Below, piece after piece: positions 1 to 5,124 of a stretch of 5,146 nucleotides of DNA. Every line of letters begins with the position of its first letter. Positions within the stretch are counted from its first letter, which is position 1. The notes beneath the pieces are model-generated. The model did no database searches and was not told where the DNA came from. It saw only the letters and a program-made list of their open reading frames with translations. Both the position numbers and the translations under genes were made by a program. The stretch is taken from contig DATECF010000128.1 in assembly GCA_035287045.1 (NCBI GenBank), positions 1 to 5,146 on the forward strand, in the 5' to 3' direction. Source of the stretch: JACPAP01 sp035287045 (GTDB taxonomy: Bacteria > Gemmatimonadota > Gemmatimonadetes > Gemmatimonadales > GWC2-71-9).

Positions 1-378
1 ATCCTGGAGAATGTCAAACGAGAGGCCGCGCGCCTCGACCCACTCCCGCACCTTGCCCGGGGGGTCTGTGTCGATGCTGATCGCGACGACCCGGAGACCT
101 TCAGGTCCCAGTTGCGCGTAGAGGCGCTGCATGGAAGGCATTTCGAGCTCGCAGGGCTTGCACCACGTCGCCCAGATGTTGAGCAGCACGACCTGATCGC
201 GGTAGTCACTCAGCGCCGCGACATCCCCGGTCTTCACGTTCACCGCCCGAAAGCCGGGTGCGGGTTCGCCGGGGCCAACAAGCCCCACCCCCGACGAGAC
301 GACCGCGCCGACCACTAGCAGTGCGCCCAGGGCCCCAAGCACCGCGGCGACGACGATCCACTGGAACCGGTTCGACAT
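1..378 (-). CDS. TlpA/ResA-like membrane-anchored thioredoxin (3' end cut by window edge)
   Basis: Predicted periplasmic thiol-disulfide oxidoreductase of the TlpA/ResA type. The frame is open from the ATG at 378 to the window edge (126 codons, no stop), so the C-terminus is missing. Residues 7-27 form one hydrophobic N-terminal segment, a signal anchor. An extracytoplasmic thioredoxin fold follows, with the active site W-A-T-W-C-K-P-C (Cys73 and Cys76) and downstream E-x-E-M-P, typical of TlpA/ResA. Members of this family reduce apocytochrome c heme-binding cysteines or CuA-site cysteines. An in-frame TGA lies two codons upstream, which fixes 378 as the earliest start; no strong Shine-Dalgarno is visible. 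It lies 44 nt after the CuA-cytochrome c gene, whose product has both kinds of cysteine site, so maturation of that protein is a reasonable inference. Family assignment is confident; the substrate is inferred. Confidence 0.9.
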   Translation of the reverse strand, partial: MSNRFQWIVVAAVLGALGALLVVGAVVSSGVGLVGPGEPAPGFRAVNVKTGDVAALSDYRDQVVLLNIWATWCKPCELEMPSMQRLYAQLGPEGLRVVAISIDTDPPGKVREWVEARGLSFDILQD

Positions 379-422
379 GTGTCAGGCCAGTTGCCGTTGC
401 ATCTCGGGGCGTGTCCCGTGCC

Positions 423-1436
423 TCAACGAGGCACGGCCTCCACCGGAAACTGAAGCGTCCACATATAGGCCACCACAGCCCAGGTCTCCTCGTCCGTGAG
501 GATCGGCCCCCAGTTGGGCATACCCGTCCCCATGCCGCCACGCTGCACTTTTCCATAGAGCAACGCGGGGCTCGCGGCCAGCATACGGCGAGCGTCGGTG
601 AAGTCCGCCGGCCGCTTGGGGCCGTGGCCCAACCCCGGCTGACTGTCGGCCGACAGCGCCCGCGCCATGACGCCGTCGCCCCGTCCTCCCACGCCATGGC
701 AGGCGGCGCAGTTGGCGGAGAAGAGCTCGGCACCCCGCGCCAGCGTGGAAGAGCTCGTCTGGTACCGCCAGATCGCGGCAACCACGTCCCAGCGTGCCGC
801 GTCCGCCACGTCCCGGAGCGCGCCGCTTTCGCGCAGCTCACTCCAGGCTGTGGCCGGACTATGCGCCCGATAGTAGCCGGGGGCGAGGAACTCCTTCGGC
901 ACAGAGCCCAGGGCAGCAGCTCCGCGTTGCGCCGATGGCGTCCGCTGCGGGACCGTCGCCGCGGCCCGCGGGGCATCGAGATCCAAGCCGAGCGTAACGT
1001 AGAGCGGCGTGGGCGGCGCGGTGGGCTCGACGGGCGCGGCACCATCGGCGGCGCGTACTTCGATCGTGCCCCGCATACGCCAATGGTCCGGCCCGCACCA
1101 GCGGGTGCAGTAGAAGACATACGTCCCAGGTTCGGGTAGCGTCAGCGTGGTCTCGACGAAGCGGCCGGGTGGCACGTCCACGGCTGCCAGGTCCGTGTGG
1201 CCCACGCCGAAGCCATGCATCACGTCGTCCGAGGTGAGCCGCAGGCGAATGGGCGCACCGGGAGCGAGCACCAGGTGCTCCGGCGCCCACCCGCCCTCAC
1301 GCGCCATCTTGCCCCGCAGGACCACGGTCTCCACCTCGGTCCCGCCGCCCCAGACCCAGTCCCCAGCGAGCACGGCTGCCGGTGCGCCGAGCGCCAGCCC
1401 AAAGACCACCAGCCGGGCAGCGTGTTCTCGCGTCAT
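423..1436 (-). CDS. CuA cupredoxin-cytochrome c fusion (cytochrome oxidase subunit II-like), periplasmic
   Basis: Predicted periplasmic electron carrier of 337 residues. Residues 6-24 are a hydrophobic N-terminus ending in a V-L-A/G signal-peptidase-like site. Residues about 35-127 are a cupredoxin domain with a full CuA ligand set: His74, then C-T-R-W-C-G-P-D-H-W-R-M giving Cys110, Cys114, His118 and Met121 in the C-x3-C-x3-H-x2-M spacing of oxidase subunit II. A Pro/Ala-rich linker leads to a class I cytochrome c domain (about 230-330) with heme motif C-A-A-C-H (243-247) and probable axial Met306 in G-T-G-M-P-N-W. The order resembles caa3-type subunit II, but the usual two-helix hairpin is reduced to one N-terminal segment and no subunit I is nearby. 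The ATG overlaps the upstream stop (ATGA), implying translational coupling; a longer in-frame start at 1478 would reach further into that gene. The partner enzyme is not known from this window. Confidence 0.9.
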   Translation of the reverse strand: MTREHAARLVVFGLALGAPAAVLAGDWVWGGGTEVETVVLRGKMAREGGWAPEHLVLAPGAPIRLRLTSDDVMHGFGVGHTDLAAVDVPPGRFVETTLTLPEPGTYVFYCTRWCGPDHWRMRGTIEVRAADGAAPVEPTAPPTPLYVTLGLDLDAPRAAATVPQRTPSAQRGAAALGSVPKEFLAPGYYRAHSPATAWSELRESGALRDVADAARWDVVAAIWRYQTSSSTLARGAELFSANCAACHGVGGRGDGVMARALSADSQPGLGHGPKRPADFTDARRMLAASPALLYGKVQRGGMGTGMPNWGPILTDEETWAVVAYMWTLQFPVEAVPR

Positions 1437-2797
1437 CCGACCAAGAGCCCCATGAGACCAACGGTGGCGAGCAGGCAAAACGCGACGATCGGGATAGCCT
1501 GAGCTGTTGTCGCGCCGTCAGGGACGGCAGTTTTCGCCACTCGGAGGGCCGCACCCGTTGCCCACGCCAGGCCGACCAGCAGGACGCCGACCTGCAAGCC
1601 GGGCGTGATCGTCGCGAGGTACGGGCTCCATGCGGTGTCCACCGTCCCAATGAGGTTCCAGCCCCGTCCCATAGGGTCGGACAGCACCGGCCAAACGTAG
1701 GCGAAGTTGGCGAACACGAACGAGAGGCTGAACGCGATCCAGGCCGTCAGTCCGAGTGGGACGACCACCGGCGTGTAACGGAGGAAGGTCTGGCGAACGG
1801 AGAGCAGCGGGGCTCCAACGGCCCGGCTGATCCAGGCAGCGACGAAGAAGGCGCCGGGGACCACGCCCACGGCGAAGGCCAGGAATGCCGCGGCATAGGC
1901 GAACCAGGCGCCGGAACCCACGGCATGCGCGGCCGCTTTGAGCCCGCCCCACGGCCCCAACAGGACCGCGGAATAGGCGATCGCGCTGCCCAGCATCAGG
2001 AACGCCTTGAACGCTTCGTCCAAGTGGACGGCCCGGGATGCCGCGACGTCCGCCCCGAACCACCGCCGGTTCACCGCCACGTTGTCGTAGGGACAGGTCC
2101 GCACGCACTCCATGCAGAGGCCGCAGTAGCTGTTTCGGTCCAGCGCGCCGGGATAGACCAGCCACGGGCAGCCGGCGCCCGCTGGGCTGCCGGTGTAGCA
2201 CGTCTTGTTCCGGTGCCCCGCACAGATTCGGCGGTCCTTCACCCGCAGCTCGACCGGCGCCAGCTGGGAATAGAGCCCTATGAACCCACCCACCGGGCAG
2301 AGGTAGCGGCAGAATGTGCGGCGCTCAAACACGAGGCTGGTGACCACGGCCGCCACCGGCAGCGCCAACAGCAGCCACCCGGTCACCCGCGGATGGGTGA
2401 GAATCACCACGCTCACCAAGGCGAGGGCCGCAAACGCGCCGTTTTGGAGCCACAGGTTCCGTAGCGCGCGGGGCCAACGCAGACCCAGCCCGAAGCGGCT
2501 TCCCGACGGCTCCAGGATCGCGCCGCGCTGAAGCCAGTCGCCGACCGCGCCAACCGGGCACACGCCGCACCACGCCCTCCCGAACAGCGGGACCGCGATG
2601 AGCATGAGCGCCGCCCACCACGCAATCCACACTCCCACGATGGCGAAGTTGCGGTTCCCCACCGGCGTGCCGGCCAGGCCCGCCACGATGGCGAGCAGCA
2701 ACCCACCCAACAGCAGGGCGGTCACGACCAGCTGAGGCCAGCGGGAGGAGACCAGCCACTTCACCGGGCCGACGCGCGTCAGCTCCACGCTCCTCAT
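1433..2797 (-). CDS. Polytopic 4Fe-4S membrane protein, NosR/NapH-like
   Basis: Predicted inner-membrane redox protein of 454 residues. About nine hydrophobic segments are visible, four before and about five after a central cysteine-rich region. Cysteine motifs in order are W-C-G-V-C-P-V-G-A (Cys77, Cys80), F-C-R-Y-L-C-P-V-G-G (Cys163, Cys167), Cys192, Cys200 and Cys210, and a classical ferredoxin motif C-G-L-C-M-E-C-V-R-T-C-P (225-236). Paired C-x(2-3)-C-P motifs next to transmembrane helices plus a ferredoxin domain are typical of the NosR C-terminal/NapH/CcoG group, which passes electrons between quinol or cytoplasmic donors and periplasmic carriers. There is no N-terminal FMN-binding domain as in full NosR. 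The ATG overlaps the upstream cupredoxin stop (ATGA) and the stop overlaps the next ATG the same way, so the three genes are probably translated together. The fold is well supported; NosR-type function is inference. Confidence 0.88.
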   Translation of the reverse strand: MRSVELTRVGPVKWLVSSRWPQLVVTALLLGGLLLAIVAGLAGTPVGNRNFAIVGVWIAWWAALMLIAVPLFGRAWCGVCPVGAVGDWLQRGAILEPSGSRFGLGLRWPRALRNLWLQNGAFAALALVSVVILTHPRVTGWLLLALPVAAVVTSLVFERRTFCRYLCPVGGFIGLYSQLAPVELRVKDRRICAGHRNKTCYTGSPAGAGCPWLVYPGALDRNSYCGLCMECVRTCPYDNVAVNRRWFGADVAASRAVHLDEAFKAFLMLGSAIAYSAVLLGPWGGLKAAAHAVGSGAWFAYAAAFLAFAVGVVPGAFFVAAWISRAVGAPLLSVRQTFLRYTPVVVPLGLTAWIAFSLSFVFANFAYVWPVLSDPMGRGWNLIGTVDTAWSPYLATITPGLQVGVLLVGLAWATGAALRVAKTAVPDGATTAQAIPIVAFCLLATVGLMGLLVG

Positions 2798-3246
2798 CGC
2801 CGCACCACCCACAGGCCGAGGAACGCCACGACCAGCGCCAGCGTGACGCCGCGCCACAGTAACCAGATGGGCCCGACGTCCAACCGACCTACCACGAAGG
2901 GATGCAGGGGGCCGCAGGTCACGGAACAGCGCAGTCGAAACGAACCGGGACGATCGGCGACGAACGCCAGCCGGCCGGGGCGACCAGGCTCGGCCGTCAC
3001 CGAGAGACCGTACCCCTCGATGAGGAGCCCGTGCACCACGTCGGTGGCAACCAGCTCGATCGCTACGCTGTCGCCCGGTTGTAACTCCAGCACCGCCGGA
3101 CGAAACGCCGTAGCGGAAGCCTCCACCCTGAACGCGCGCCGGCCGGCCCTCGCGGGCTCAGTCCCGGAGCGAAGGAGCGCCGGCCCCCAGAGGACCAGTA
3201 GCGCTGCAAGCCCGCCAAGTCCGATGACCCTGGCGCCGCGTCGCAC
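2794..3246 (-). CDS. Membrane-anchored cupredoxin with CuA-like loop lacking the Met ligand
   Basis: Predicted periplasmic copper protein of 150 residues. A hydrophobic helix (about 7-25) follows Arg2, Arg3 and Arg6; a second lies at about 127-148, so the domain between is held at the membrane from both ends. The domain has a CuA-type pattern: His72 in V-V-H-G, then C-S-V-T-C-G-P-L-H-P-F-V, giving Cys107, Cys111 and His115. The usual Met, three residues after the His, is Val118. It may be an incomplete or altered CuA centre, or a copper-delivery site. I chose the GTG at 3246 because an AGGAG (3254-3258) precedes it by 7 nt and the positive-inside helix begins at once. Starting at the ATG at 3309 would overlap the preceding gene by 53 nt and add a Cys-containing stretch with no signal-like features. 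The gene ends in an ATGA overlap with the iron-sulfur gene. Confidence 0.82.
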   Translation of the reverse strand: MRRGARVIGLGGLAALLVLWGPALLRSGTEPARAGRRAFRVEASATAFRPAVLELQPGDSVAIELVATDVVHGLLIEGYGLSVTAEPGRPGRLAFVADRPGSFRLRCSVTCGPLHPFVVGRLDVGPIWLLWRGVTLALVVAFLGLWVVRR

Positions 3247-3253
3247 AGCCTCT

Positions 3254-3258
3254 CTCCT
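3254..3258 (-). promoter_or_regulatory. Shine-Dalgarno that decides the GTG start of the cupredoxin gene
   Basis: AGGAG on the minus strand, within the longer purine run AGGAGAGAGG, has 7 nt between it and the GTG at 3246-3244. It overlaps the TAG stop (3257-3259) of the preceding PCYCGC gene. This ties the two genes together translationally and shows that coding sequence before it was expected to run up to this TAG. Confidence 0.7.
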
Positions 3259-3709
3259 ACTGCAACCGGATCCGGCTGGTCCCCGGTCCGTAGCGCCCGT
3301 AGCGCTCATGAATCCGATCCTGCATTTGGCGCAGCGTCTTCCCTTCACCTGCCATCCGCATCACGTCACGCGTGATGTCAACGCAGAGGCCTCAGCCGAA
3401 GCCGTGGTTGTCGAACTCGATGGATCCATCCGCTCGAAACTCCTTCACGTAACAGGAGAGGTTGCTGGTATGTCCCATCGAGCCGCAGCCGCAGTAGCAC
3501 GGGATCGCGCTCAGCAGCTCCGAGTTTGCCAGGGCGAACCGGTAGGCGTCCTGCACCACAGGCGGCGCGTTCCGAACCGCGGGCGGCAGCATGGACGGCG
3601 GTGCAAGGGTAACCTCCTGGCGCGAGCCTCCCCCATCGCCACATCCGGCAAGGATGACGACTGCGATCGTGTAACCAACGAGACGCCCGAAGAGCTTCCA
3701 TTGTTGCAT
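3257..3709 (-). CDS. PCYCGC-family lipoprotein, predicted selenoprotein (in-frame TGA read as Sec106)
   Basis: Predicted exported lipoprotein of 150 residues if TGA at 3394-3392 is read as selenocysteine. Residues 10-22 are hydrophobic, ending in a lipobox L-A-G-C (Cys23). Residues 70-76 are P-C-Y-C-G-C-G, the signature of the PCYCGC family, followed by G-H and Cys86. Then come F-D-N-H, Sec106-G-L-Cys109, and an amphipathic stretch (G-E-G-K-T-L-R-Q-M, then D-R-I-H-E-R-Y-G). From memory, Bacillus-type members read W-D-D-H, a C-x-V-C pair, G-K-S-V-K-E-I-R and I-D-x-x-Y-G here, so the TGA stands for the first Cys of that pair. The frame continues 44 codons past the TGA with about three quarters G/C third positions and stops at TAG 10 nt before the next start. 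ATG 3709 is preferred over a TTG at 3730, with AGG at 6 nt and AAAGG at 10 nt upstream. The family's function is not settled; a thiol/selenol redox or metal-binding role near the CuA proteins is inference. The alternative is a nonsense mutation. Confidence 0.82.
3348..3387 (-). promoter_or_regulatory. Candidate bacterial SECIS element
   Basis: Counting from the first base after the TGA, bases 15-21 (CAUCACG) pair perfectly with bases 27-33 (CGUGAUG), closing a five-base loop CGUGA at bases 22-26. A lower stem can form from bases 5-12 (UCUGCGUU) with 36-44 (GAUGGCAGG), leaving a 2x2 internal loop and one bulged G. Bacterial SECIS elements lie within the coding region just after the UGA, with a small apical loop roughly 16-37 nt downstream that has a G in its first two positions. 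This hairpin meets those criteria (loop from base 22, G at loop position 2). The pairing was worked out by hand with no folding energy. Confidence 0.65.
3392..3394 (-). other. In-frame TGA, predicted selenocysteine codon
   Basis: On the minus strand this TGA is codon 106 of the PCYCGC lipoprotein and is followed by GGC CTC TGC, giving the U-x-x-C redox pattern common in selenoproteins. Family members carry cysteine here. Ending translation at this codon would remove the conserved C-terminal third and leave a 145-nt gap in an otherwise overlapping operon. Confidence 0.8.
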
Positions 3710-3832
3710 CGGTGGCCTGCCTTTCTCCAATCCCGTCCTGTACCCGTCCAGGTGACATCAAAGCCCGGCAACCTGTGGCGCGGCAAACGCGCACGCGTGG
3801 GCGCATCCCGCGACGGGGCGGGACGTCACGCG

Positions 3833-3848
3833 GTCGCGTTGCCGCGAC
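3833..3848 (-). other. Short stem-loop in the 144-nt gap between the two gene blocks
   Basis: GTCGCG, a GCAA tetraloop (GNRA type, minus-strand sense) and CGCGAC form a perfect six-base-pair hairpin starting 6 nt after the stop of the Cys-rich protein gene. No U-run follows, so it is not a canonical intrinsic terminator; it may stabilise an mRNA 3' end. The rest of the gap (3710-3832) is GC-rich, and I see no convincing -35/-10 pair, although a promoter for the downstream operon would be expected here. Confidence 0.3.
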
Positions 3849-3853
3849 GAGGA

Positions 3854-4189
3854 TCAGCTATTGGGTGGTGGAGTGGGCGGGCCGCGAGACGACAGGTCGC
3901 GCGCGATCAGCGTCTCGGGTTCAGCGAGGGCGTAATCCGGTAACGTCAACGGTCTGGTGGCCGGGGCCACAATGACGGCTACGACCATCTGCGCGCACCC
4001 TGGCATCGTAGCGCAGGTCGTCTGATCACAATCTCCGCAGTCGTTTTGATGGGTCGTCACCACGTTTTGCGAGGCCGGCACGTGGCAGCCGTGTTCGACC
4101 GCCGCGCCGGGCCGGGGCGCTAGGCCCAAGCCCAACGCGGCAACGAGTGCCGTCACGACCAGCCGCGACCAGTGACCCCGCCGGCTCAT
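3854..4189 (-). CDS. Small secreted Cys-rich protein, unknown function, possible metal binder
   Basis: I cannot assign this 111-residue protein to a named family. Residues 1-9 are basic, 10-24 are hydrophobic, and a likely signal-peptidase site follows G-A-A near residue 30. The mature part opens with E-H-G-C-H (Cys35, His36). It then carries a Cys cluster, D-C-G-D-C-D-Q-T-T-C-A-T-M-P-G-C (Cys51, 54, 59, 65, with Met62 and Met68). After a hydrophobic V-V-A-V-I-V stretch it ends in a Pro-rich tail (P-P-T-P-P-P). Short exported proteins with this layout of Cys/His/Met cluster and Pro-rich tail are often seen beside copper or mercury genes, which fits its place after an HMA protein and a Met-rich lipoprotein. 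The ATG at 4189 is preferred over a TTG at 4222 because it begins the signal peptide directly; the ribosome site is weak (GGACGGGCGAGA). Confidence 0.68.
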   Translation of the reverse strand: MSRRGHWSRLVVTALVAALGLGLAPRPGAAVEHGCHVPASQNVVTTHQNDCGDCDQTTCATMPGCAQMVVAVIVAPATRPLTLPDYALAEPETLIARDLSSRGPPTPPPNS

Positions 4190-4260
4190 TCTCGCCCGTC
4201 CAACTGAGTACCTGGGACGCAATTCAGCTCACCATTCCCGGCTCACAGCCGCTGCTTGCG

Positions 4261-4791
4261 TCAGGCCGTGGTGAAGAGGAACACCATGCCGTAAGTGCCG
4301 TTGGCATGTTGCCAGCCGGCACCCATCATGTTCGACGTCCCGCCCATCATGCCCGACATCCCGCCCATCATGGAGCCGCCCATCATGGACCGGGTGGCCC
4401 ATTGCCCGCCGTGCTGGCCGGTGCAGTGGTCGTAGTTGAGCAGGTTGCCGTTGGCGTCCAGCATGCCACCACCCAAATGGAGTGCATACCGCGTTCCGGC
4501 CTTGAGCGGGGCCGCCGGGGTGAACGTGAGCGTGAGCCGGTCACTCGACCAGCTCCATGAACCCTGCACGACGGGGCCGGTTACGTCGCCCTCGTGGAGC
4601 GCCGCGTACTGCTCCATGCCCATGCGCATAGCGTGCGAGAACTCGACCACGATCGGGCCATTGGGGTCCACGCTCGTGGTGCCACCCGCGGGTACCACTG
4701 ACAGAACCGTCGTGTCCCCCACAGGCGCGAAGCTCTCATGGCACCCGGCGACCAGCGCCGCGATCGCAACCACGAGCGTTGTCTTGTGCAT
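4261..4791 (-). CDS. Lipoprotein with SbsA-type Ig-like domain and Met-rich insert, candidate copper binder
   Basis: Predicted 176-residue exported lipoprotein. The N-terminus has H-K-T-T, a hydrophobic run (5-15) and the lipobox V-A-G-C (Cys17). Residues about 30-120 match the SbsA Ig-like (Big_5) pattern: S-V-V-P-A-G-G, I-V-V-E-F-S-H-A-M, L-T-L-T-F-T-P, L-K-A-G-T-R-Y and D-A-N-G-N. After this comes D-H-C-T-G-Q-H-G-G-Q, then a Met-rich stretch (136-157) with four Met-Met pairs, then a last strand F-L-F-T-T-A that probably closes the Ig sheet. Met pairs together with His53, His66, His122, Cys123 and His127 suggest Cu(I) binding, an inference from composition. An AGGAG lies 10 nt before the ATG, slightly far but clear. 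It lies 75 nt after the HMA gene and 71 nt before the Cys-rich protein gene. Confidence 0.85.
   Translation of the reverse strand: MHKTTLVVAIAALVAGCHESFAPVGDTTVLSVVPAGGTTSVDPNGPIVVEFSHAMRMGMEQYAALHEGDVTGPVVQGSWSWSSDRLTLTFTPAAPLKAGTRYALHLGGGMLDANGNLLNYDHCTGQHGGQWATRSMMGGSMMGGMSGMMGGTSNMMGAGWQHANGTYGMVFLFTTA
4322..4387 (-). repeat. Four-copy short repeat encoding Met-Met-Gly units
   Basis: CCCATCATG (plus-strand sense) occurs at 4322-4330, 4343-4351, 4364-4372 and 4379-4387, with steps of 21, 21 and 15 bases. All steps are multiples of three, so the reading frame is kept and the minus strand encodes Met-Met-Gly each time within residues 136-157 of the lipoprotein. The intervening bases differ, suggesting an older duplication kept for its Met content. 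Confidence 0.75.
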
Positions 4792-4866
4792 CTCGATTCA
4801 TCTCCTCTTAAGGCGGTCCAGCAGCGCGGATGCGGTCGGGGACCTAGCTCGCCAGCCGGAGCTCCG

Positions 4867-5124
4867 CTACCACGTCGCTTCGACCAGCGCGGCGCGGTAC
4901 TCGTGATGGCCGTCCTTACCGGCCGTGGCGACCGCATCGAGCATTTGCTGCAGCTCCGTGCGCTCGGAGGTGAAGTTCACCCGGACGAGGCCCTCGGCGA
5001 GGTCAACCCGAGCGGCCAGTACCCCAGGCAGACCGAGCAGACTGTCCCGCACCCGGTGAGCACAGTTCCCGCACCCCATGCCGCTCACGTGCAGCACCGC
5101 CACCGCCGAGTGGTGCAGCGCCAC
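4867..5124 (-). CDS. HMA-domain copper chaperone-like protein (5' end uncertain)
   Basis: Predicted cytoplasmic heavy-metal-associated domain protein of 85 residues if it starts at the GTG at 5124. The metal motif is S-G-M-G-C-G-N-C (Cys18 and Cys21), the G-M-x-C-x-x-C loop of CopZ/Atx1-like chaperones and copper ATPase N-terminal domains. The expected L-x-G-V-x-x-A-x-V-D-L and V-x-V-x-F strands follow. After the roughly 68-residue domain is a short tail (H-H-E-Y-R-A-A-L-V-E). The frame is also open upstream to the window edge (I-E-K-P-G-D-G precedes the GTG), so this may be the end of a longer protein; a GGGGA 4 nt before the GTG is only modest support for the start. It heads a run of metal-handling genes and probably binds Cu(I), though mercury or another soft metal is possible from sequence alone. 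Confidence 0.78.
   Translation of the reverse strand: MALHHSAVAVLHVSGMGCGNCAHRVRDSLLGLPGVLAARVDLAEGLVRVNFTSERTELQQMLDAVATAGKDGHHEYRAALVEATW

Noticed and set aside
382..402. Six-codon mini-ORF (M-Q-R-Q-L-A) ending just before the TlpA-like gene
   Set aside because: It is too short to judge, has no clear ribosome site, and shows no attenuator-like structure or biased codon run, so chance is the simplest explanation.
258..1139. Plus- and minus-strand frames of about 300 codons across the CuA-cytochrome c and TlpA region
   Set aside because: They overlap genes with unmistakable CuA, heme c and thioredoxin motifs and have Arg/Pro/Gly-rich shadow composition with no recognisable domain.
1382..2464. 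Long plus-strand open frame (360 codons) opposite the iron-sulfur protein gene
   Set aside because: Its translation is rich in Arg, Gly, Pro and His with no domain pattern, as expected for the antisense shadow of a GC-rich gene. The minus-strand frame has clear motifs and transmembrane helices.
3731..3800. Possible sigma70-type promoter upstream of the selenoprotein gene
   Set aside because: TTGCCG and TTTGAT-like elements can be found, but the spacing and -10 match are poor. In GC-rich sequence this is not better than chance.
3854..3856. TGA stop of the Cys-rich protein gene as a second selenocysteine codon
   Set aside because: The frame does stay open for about 31 codons and a hairpin follows, but its loop is only about 12 nt away, the downstream peptide looks like random GC-rich translation, and the TGA follows a natural Pro-rich C-terminal tail.
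4857..4866. Perfect 10-bp palindrome CGGAGCTCCG at the end of the HMA gene
   Set aside because: It has no loop and no following T-run, so it is not a terminator. A single short palindrome without a second copy or promoter is too weak to call an operator.
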